This document shows positions 6,455-10,332 of a stretch of 10,332 nt of DNA, piece after piece. The translations under genes were made by a program, and so were the position numbers. The stretch comes from Desulfurococcales archaeon (GTDB lineage: Archaea; Thermoproteota; Thermoprotei_A; Sulfolobales; Desulfurococcaceae). The stretch is from the NCBI GenBank assembly GCA_015522345.1, contig WAML01000039.1, positions 1 to 10,332 on the forward strand, given 5' to 3'. Under the pieces are notes generated by a model. That model saw nothing but the letters and a program-made list of their open reading frames with translations. It ran no database searches and had not been told where the DNA came from. Within the stretch, counting starts at the first letter, position 1. Each line of letters starts with the position of its first letter.

Positions 6455-6460
6455 AGGAGA
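6455..6460 (+). promoter_or_regulatory. Shine-Dalgarno site supporting the GTG start at 6468
   Basis: AGGAGA ends seven bases before GTG 6468. A second SD-like stretch, GAGGTG (6470-6475), lies too close to the alternative TTG at 6477, so GTG 6468 is preferred. Confidence 0.6.
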
Positions 6461-6467
6461 GTTATAG

Positions 6468-7820
6468 GTGAGGTGCTTGGTTACTCCGCGTAAAGTAGTT
6501 ATAATTGGTGCAGGTGGTAGAGACTTCCATAACTTTAATGTATTCTTCAGAGACAATCCTAGCTATAGAGTAATTGCTTTTCTTGCAACACAAATTCCTG
6601 GTATAACTGGCAAACGCTATCCACCTAGTCTAGCAGGCAAATTATACCCTGATGGAATACCTATATTATCGATCGAGGCTTTCGAAGACATTATAAAAAC
6701 TTATGGAGTAGATGAAGTTGTTTTAAGCTTTAGTGATCTAACATACGAAGACTTAGGACACTATTTAAGTAGGGCATTAGCTTCTGGAGCAACCTTCAGG
6801 ATCATAGGGCCTCGTGAATCAATGATTGAATCCTCAAAACCTGTTATAGCGGTTGTAGGTGTTAGAACAGGAGTTGGAAAAAGTAGTGTATCTAGAGAAG
6901 TAGTTAGAGTGCTCGTAGAAAAAGGGTATAAAGTAGGTATTGTCCGTCACCCGATGGCCTATGGAGATCTAGAGCTTATGGCCGTAGAAAAGTTCTCATC
7001 ATATGAGGACTTAGATAAATACAAGGCTACGATAGAAGAACGCGAAGAATACGAACACTATATAAATATGGGTCTCACAGTATACGCTGGCGTAGACTAT
7101 GGTAAATTACTTACTATGGTAGAAAAAGAGAATGATATAATACTCTGGGATGGAGGAAACAATGACTGGCCTTTCTATAGACCAGATTTTATGATAACTG
7201 TAGCAGATGCTATGAGGCCTGGACAGGAAATAAGTAGTTTTCCAGGAGAAGTTAATACTAGACTAGCTGATGCAATAATAATTAATAAAGTAGATCAAGC
7301 AAAGAAAGAGGATATTGAAGTAATCAAGAATAATGTGAAAAAAGCTAATCCCAAAGCAATAATAAGTCTAGCAGTAAGCGAAGTATATGTTGACAAACCA
7401 GAACTAGTCCGTGGCAAAAAAGTAGTCGTAATAGAAGATTCTCCAACAGTAACACACGGCGGTTTGAGATATGCTGCTGGATATGTTGCCGCAAAGAAGT
7501 ATGGAGCAGCAGAAATAGTTGATCCAAGACCTTATGCCATAGGTATACTAGCTGAAATGTACAAGAAATACCCACACATGGGCCCTGTACTACCGAGTAC
7601 TGGATACACTCCAGAGCAACTAAGAGATCTTGAAGAGACTTTGAATAGTATAGAAGCAGACACTATAGTATTAGGTACTCCCAGTGACATTACAAAGCTT
7701 ATAAAAGTAAATAAACCAGTAGTTAAAGTAACGTTTAGAGTAAAAGTTGTTGAAGGACCAACTATAGAAGAACTCATAGACATATTCTTAGAGAGAGCTA
7801 AGAAAAAGATCGTTGAATAA
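6468..7820 (+). CDS. Cyclic 2,3-diphosphoglycerate synthetase-type protein (COG2403, P-loop)
   Basis: The protein has 450 residues. An N-terminal Rossmann-like domain begins VVIIGAGGRDFHNFN (10-24), the signature opening of COG2403. A P-loop GVRTGVGKSS lies at 131-140, an acidic WDGGNND at 227-233 and a base-recognition-like NKVD at 273-276. A C-terminal region contains DSPTVTHGG (324-332), then VDPRPYAIG and GTPSD. Length and layout match the cyclic 2,3-diphosphoglycerate synthetase of Methanothermus, which uses ATP to close 2,3-diphosphoglycerate into cDPG, a thermoprotective solute in hyperthermophilic methanogens. In crenarchaea the same family is present, but cDPG production is not generally established, so the activity here is inferred. 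The NKVD-like motif explains why relatives are also labelled predicted GTPases. The gene is divergent from cdvB and followed after 76 bases by the small nuclease-like gene. Confidence 0.82.
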   Translation: MRCLVTPRKVVIIGAGGRDFHNFNVFFRDNPSYRVIAFLATQIPGITGKRYPPSLAGKLYPDGIPILSIEAFEDIIKTYGVDEVVLSFSDLTYEDLGHYLSRALASGATFRIIGPRESMIESSKPVIAVVGVRTGVGKSSVSREVVRVLVEKGYKVGIVRHPMAYGDLELMAVEKFSSYEDLDKYKATIEEREEYEHYINMGLTVYAGVDYGKLLTMVEKENDIILWDGGNNDWPFYRPDFMITVADAMRPGQEISSFPGEVNTRLADAIIINKVDQAKKEDIEVIKNNVKKANPKAIISLAVSEVYVDKPELVRGKKVVVIEDSPTVTHGGLRYAAGYVAAKKYGAAEIVDPRPYAIGILAEMYKKYPHMGPVLPSTGYTPEQLRDLEETLNSIEADTIVLGTPSDITKLIKVNKPVVKVTFRVKVVEGPTIEELIDIFLERAKKKIVE

Positions 7821-7830
7821 TTAAAATAAT

Positions 7831-7838
7831 CTTTTTAT
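7831..7838 (+). terminator. Possible T-run terminator after the cDPGS-like gene
   Basis: CTTTTTAT lies 10 bases after the stop of the cDPGS-like gene, an oligo-T tract of the kind that ends archaeal transcripts. Confidence 0.35.
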
Positions 7839-7875
7839 TCACACACAAAATTATTTATTCAATAATAATGTGTGA
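7839..7875. repeat. 7-bp inverted repeat flanking an AT-rich TATA-like core
   Basis: TCACACA (7839-7845) and TGTGTGA (7869-7875) are perfect inverted arms around 23 bases of AT-rich sequence (AAAATTATTTATTCAATAATA). It lies upstream of the gene at 7897. It could be an operator around a TATA box or a loose transcript-end hairpin. Confidence 0.35.
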
Positions 7876-7896
7876 GACGCAATAGGGGTGTCGAGC

Positions 7897-8250
7897 ATGG
7901 TTACAGCAAAGGCTAAATTTATAAGCAAAAAACTTGCTCAAAAGTATGGAGTAATAGGTAAAGTTGCTAGTAGATATGTAGCTGCAGGCTATAGTGTAAA
8001 CATATTATCCGAACAAAGTAATTCATTCTTTGATATAATTGCTATAAAGAGTGGGGAAAAGTATGCAATAAAAGTGTTTACTAATGCTAAAGAAATAGGC
8101 TATGAAGAGCTTAAAAAGATTGTTGACGAAGCAACAAAAATAGGGGCTAAACCTATTGCAGTACTCTATGGCTCTGGACCTAGGATCTCTGAAGACGCAT
8201 TAAGTAAACTAGATGAACTCCATATAAAGATTAAAAGAGTCCGTCCATAA
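7897..8250 (+). CDS. Small PD-(D/E)XK-nuclease-like protein with degenerate active site
   Basis: The protein has 117 residues. A first helix (residues 8-31, GKVASRYVAAGYSV) is followed by SNSFFDIIAIKSGEKYAIKVF. This resembles the Holliday-junction-resolvase/RecB-like nuclease core, in which an Asp on one strand is followed by (D/E)xK on the next. Here D46 and K59 are in place, but the position two before the Lys is A57 instead of an acid, and the usual helix-1 Glu is S25 or absent. It is therefore probably a non-catalytic member, perhaps a nucleic-acid-binding protein. The second half (VDEATKIGAKPIAVLYG, then a helix and a basic end KIKRVRP) also fits that fold. A GTG at 7888 is in frame, but AGGGGTG (7884-7890) six bases before ATG 7897 fixes the start. 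The gene converges on the AAA ATPase, with 49 bases between. The fold is suggested by pattern only. Confidence 0.7.
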   Translation: MVTAKAKFISKKLAQKYGVIGKVASRYVAAGYSVNILSEQSNSFFDIIAIKSGEKYAIKVFTNAKEIGYEELKKIVDEATKIGAKPIAVLYGSGPRISEDALSKLDELHIKIKRVRP

Positions 8251-8299
8251 ATATGTCAAGCCCTATAATAACATTTATTGAAATATAGCTATTGTCTAA

Positions 8300-9658
8300 T
8301 TATATCTCACTTTCACTAGATATGAATGATAATATTATTCCCTGTAACTTTTGTACATACCATCTTAGATAATCTTGTATACGTTTGCGTTCTCCCTCAT
8401 TTATTGAGAATTTCTTAAAAGCCCAATCTAAAGCATCTATATCTATTGTATTTTCTTTAGATCTACTTGCTGAAAGTCTTATTAATGCATCTATTTCGGC
8501 ATGGCTAAACCATTTAGTACGACGTACTATTTCCTCCACGATTTCCTGTGGCACACCTAACTTATACTTTCGAAGTAGTACATCAACTATCTTATATCGA
8601 GTAACTTTATCGGGGTAACCAACCAATATCACTACATCTATTCTACCAGGTCTAAGTAGTGCTTGATCAATTAATTCTGGTGCATTGCTGGTTAGGATAG
8701 TAAATGGTCTTAGTGGGTCTTGAAGAGCATTTAATAATATAGAGATCTCGGCTATACTAATTTCATGTAAGGCTATATGTCTTCCTGTAAGAAATTCTGC
8801 ATCATCTATTATTATAGTTATGTCTCTTCTATTCCTAAGTCTAGAGAATATTGATGTAAGAATTCTTTCTGTTGCACCATACCACATAGACCTATACGTA
8901 CTTGGAGTTAATCTTACAATCTTTGTACCAAGTTCTAGAGCTATAGCTTCAGCTAAAGTAGATTTACCAACACCAGGAGGACCAACTATTATAACTCCTC
9001 TTGGTGCGTAGGTTTTCATTTCTACAACAGGGTTTATGATAACAGTCTTTATTTCATTGGTAATTTTTTCCGGAAAATCATTGAGTTTCCACATAGGGTC
9101 TTTTAAAGGTATTGTTATATGATGAGTTTCGATCCCATCACTAAATTCTATAATAATTTCTTTTGTTGTAAAACTAGGTGCAACAAAGATATTGATCTTT
9201 GGTTTAATATCTTTTAAGTCTATAGTATATATGTGTTTATGTATTGGCTCAATAGATTCAATGGCTAATAGAGAATTTTTAATAGTATCCTCTATGTCTT
9301 CTACAACTTTCTTCTCAATAACTGATCTAGCATTCCTAGGATCTATTGGTTCATGTGATACAGTTATAGTGATAACGAATGGTTTTATAGGCTTAACATT
9401 CCATTCGCGAATGTTTTTTATTAAAAATGTAAATGCTGAAGCTAGTAAGGATGCTTCTTTTTCTCTAACTAAATGATATAATAGCATAGTTGGAGGCATA
9501 TTCTTTGGAAGATATTTAGCTAATTTAGGGAGATGAATTAAACCAGCTAAAAAGAGACTATATACGGCTTCAGCAAGAACAGGCTCTCTACTCTTCATGC
9601 GTAGCAAAACGTTTTTGTTAGATATGACTTCTCCTTGTTTTATTTCATTAATGGTCAT
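8300..9658 (-). CDS. Classic AAA-family ATPase with unfamiliar N-terminal domain
   Basis: From ATG 9658 the protein has 452 residues. Residues about 1-210 are an alpha/beta region I do not recognise. The AAA module follows: Walker A GPPGVGKST (226-234), a pore-loop-1-like SMWYGATE (257-264) with aromatics W259/Y260, Walker B IIIDDAEF (282-289), sensor 1 T323-S-N325, arginine fingers R336 and R339 in LLRPGRID, and FSHAEIDALIRLSA (385-398), equivalent to the GFSGADI segment. Layout is that of Vps4/p97/FtsH-type hexameric unfoldases. The Walker B acid pair is D285-D286 where D-E is usual, with E288 two residues on. It lacks an MIT domain and is not CdvC. The coding signal continues upstream in frame to about 9808, so the protein is probably some 50 residues longer. 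Substrate unknown. Confidence 0.85.
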   Translation of the reverse strand: MTINEIKQGEVISNKNVLLRMKSREPVLAEAVYSLFLAGLIHLPKLAKYLPKNMPPTMLLYHLVREKEASLLASAFTFLIKNIREWNVKPIKPFVITITVSHEPIDPRNARSVIEKKVVEDIEDTIKNSLLAIESIEPIHKHIYTIDLKDIKPKINIFVAPSFTTKEIIIEFSDGIETHHITIPLKDPMWKLNDFPEKITNEIKTVIINPVVEMKTYAPRGVIIVGPPGVGKSTLAEAIALELGTKIVRLTPSTYRSMWYGATERILTSIFSRLRNRRDITIIIDDAEFLTGRHIALHEISIAEISILLNALQDPLRPFTILTSNAPELIDQALLRPGRIDVVILVGYPDKVTRYKIVDVLLRKYKLGVPQEIVEEIVRRTKWFSHAEIDALIRLSASRSKENTIDIDALDWAFKKFSINEGERKRIQDYLRWYVQKLQGIILSFISSESEI

Positions 9659-9808
9659 CTTAATGTATGATGCAAGGGTTTTAGCTATAATATATGTGTA
9701 TGGTCCTTCTCTAGCCTTTATATACGGTATAATTACTGTTCTAGCATCTCTACTTAATGAACTCCATATAATCTTAGATACAATACGCGTCCTTATGCCT
9801 ACCGTTAC
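9659..9808 (-). other. In-frame N-terminal coding extension of the AAA ATPase lacking a standard start codon
   Basis: Reading back from ATG 9658, 50 further codons stay open to a TAA at 9809-9811 and give a protein-like sequence including RTVIIPYIKAREGPYTYI just before ASYIK-M. None of these codons is ATG, GTG or TTG. A good GAGGTG site (9813-9818) lies seven bases before ACG (9803-9805) and four before GTA (9806-9808), so a non-standard start is one reading. A one-base difference or sequencing error that cuts off an upstream GTG or ATG (9819-9814 region) is the other. Confidence 0.6.
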
Positions 9809-9812
9809 TTAA

Positions 9813-9818
9813 CACCTC
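9813..9818 (-). promoter_or_regulatory. Shine-Dalgarno-like site ahead of the AAA N-terminal extension
   Basis: GAGGTG on the minus strand is too far (over 150 bases) from ATG 9658 to serve it, but is correctly placed for initiation near 9803-9808. It is the main evidence that translation starts upstream of the annotated ATG. Confidence 0.5.
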
Positions 9819-9844
9819 ATGTCCCATATATTATGGCATAAGCT

Positions 9845-9860
9845 AATTCTCTAAAGAATT
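9845..9860. repeat. 6-bp palindrome in the AAA/unknown-gene divergent region
   Basis: AATTCT and AGAATT are perfect arms with the 4-base spacer CTAA. It could be a small operator or part of a TATA region for the minus-strand gene; no more can be said. Confidence 0.25.
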
Positions 9861-9943
9861 TCTTACCAGGGGATTTATTTATTTTGTTGAAATACCTTTA
9901 TATTAGACCATAAACATGTAAGATATATTCGAAATAAATAGAA

Positions 9944-9972
9944 CATATCGATATAATCGAGTGATCGATATG
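9944..9972 (+). repeat. 9-bp inverted repeat overlapping the ATG of the gene at 9970
   Basis: CATATCGAT (9944-9952) and ATCGATATG (9964-9972) are perfect inverted arms with an 11-base spacer. ATCGA also occurs within the spacer (9956-9960), giving three copies at 8-9 base steps. The right arm contains the start codon. It is a candidate operator or start-codon-masking hairpin. Confidence 0.5.
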
Positions 9973-10284
9973 CCTGAAAAGCCTGCTATTATACTCTCTT
10001 ACTATATTACTTGTAGACAAGGATGTACACTAAGATACCTTGAAGCCTTAGCCTTAAATGGCTTTGTAAAAAAATTTGAAGTAATTGACTGCCCTAAGAA
10101 ACGATTTAGAAAAATAATAGTCTATCTAATTGATGATAGTAAAGTCGAGAGCCAGTGCTTTTTTGACGAAGAAGTAGCATTAAGTGTTAGGATAATTGCT
10201 GGATATATAGGTCTTTATAGAAATAGGAAAATTGAGGAAGAGCTAAGAATATTAGAAAAAGAACCATCCAGTCTAGAAAAATAA
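9970..10284 (+). CDS. Unknown small protein with four Cys, 104 residues
   Basis: I do not recognise this protein. It begins MPEKPAIILSYYITCRQGC and has Cys at 15, 19, 41 and 63; the CxxxC pair plus two more could bind a metal, but spacing fits no family known to me. Residues 21-37 and 68-97 look helical and 48-55 (KIIVYLID) a strand; the C terminus is acidic and lysine-rich. No signal peptide or membrane segment is evident. GTG at 9961 is in frame, but ATG 9970 is preferred as the more usual start; no strong SD is present. A TATA-like AAATAAATAG (9932-9941) sits about 30 bases before the ATG, suggesting a short or absent leader. The gene is divergent from the AAA ATPase and directly followed by a C/D sRNA. 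Confidence 0.68.
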   Translation: MPEKPAIILSYYITCRQGCTLRYLEALALNGFVKKFEVIDCPKKRFRKIIVYLIDDSKVESQCFFDEEVALSVRIIAGYIGLYRNRKIEEELRILEKEPSSLEK

Positions 10285-10297
10285 CATACACTATTTA

Positions 10298-10332
10298 ATG
10301 ATGAATGGTATTACCGATGACCTCTAGGGGAT
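10298..10332 (+). ncRNA. C/D box guide sRNA, 5' half (runs off right edge); D' guide predicted to direct methylation of 16S rRNA A532
   Basis: C box ATGATGA (10298-10304) is followed by exactly 12 bases, ATGGTATTACCG (10305-10316), and a D'-like box ATGA (10317-10320, one change from CTGA). The 12-mer is complementary over about 11 bases to the conserved 16S segment CGGUAAUACCA of the 530 loop. By the D'+5 rule the residue modified would be A532 (E. coli numbering). The C', second guide and D box lie beyond the window. The element begins 13 bases after the stop of the gene at 9970-10284, without a clear TATA box of its own, so it may be processed from that transcript. Confidence 0.65.

Noticed and set aside
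8300..9658. AAA ATPase considered as CdvC (Vps4), partner of the CdvB gene
   Set aside because: There is no MIT domain at the N terminus, Walker B differs, and the N-terminal region is long and unrelated.
10317..10332. ATG at 10317 as start of a leaderless gene
   Set aside because: The preceding bases are better explained by a C/D sRNA with 16S complementarity, and the TATA-like TATTTAAT sits only about 21 bases before it. It cannot be fully excluded with five codons visible.
1..10332. CRISPR array, insertion sequence or tRNA gene
   Set aside because: No regularly spaced repeats, transposase-like gene with terminal repeats, or cloverleaf with GGTTCGAATCC-type arm was seen on either strand.

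Overview
The window looks like a low-GC crenarchaeon, most likely Desulfurococcales (Staphylothermus-like). It has an ESCRT-III-type CdvB, a COG2403/cyclic 2,3-diphosphoglycerate synthetase-type protein, a COG1831 TatD-like hydrolase, GGAGGTG/GAGGTG ribosome binding sites, AT-rich TATA boxes, frequent GTG/TTG starts and C/D box guide RNAs. The genus is a guess from composition and gene content; the lineage call rests mainly on CdvB and the guide RNAs.

Layout. Positions 1-1632 (minus) hold the 5' part of a family 2 glycosyltransferase and an FAD-dependent amine oxidase/UDP-galactopyranose-mutase-like enzyme 8 bases upstream of it; this looks like the end of a surface-glycan cluster. Positions 1731-2480 (minus) hold a ribbon-helix-helix protein with a long coiled coil. 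Positions 2481-2619 form a divergent control region containing a full C/D box sRNA. Positions 2620-3477 (plus) encode the TatD-like hydrolase, which meets a small unknown gene (3449-3682, minus) tail to tail. Positions 3726-5557 (plus) form a compact operon: tandem B-box zinc-finger protein, HypE/AIR-synthase-like ATP enzyme, and an unknown protein.

Positions 5670-6332 (minus; perhaps from 6365) are a CdvB paralogue, divergent from the cDPGS-like gene (6468-7820, plus). That gene is followed by a small protein resembling a degenerate PD-(D/E)XK nuclease fold (7897-8250). Positions 8300-9658 (minus) are an AAA ATPase whose coding signal continues upstream to about 9808 without a standard start codon. 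Positions 9970-10284 (plus) are an unknown small Cys-containing protein, followed at the right edge by the first half of a second C/D box sRNA.

The most informative non-protein content is the two C/D box sRNAs. In the first (2552-2601), the C, D', C' and D elements are all separated by the expected spacing with two 12-nt guides. The D guide pairs over 9 bases with the universal 16S segment ACUUAAAGG, predicting 2'-O-methylation at U912 (E. coli numbering). The second (10298 to the window end) has a D' guide pairing over about 11 bases with the 16S 530-loop segment CGGUAAUACCA, predicting A532. No CRISPR array, insertion sequence or tRNA gene was seen. No intergenic stretch exceeds 300 bases.
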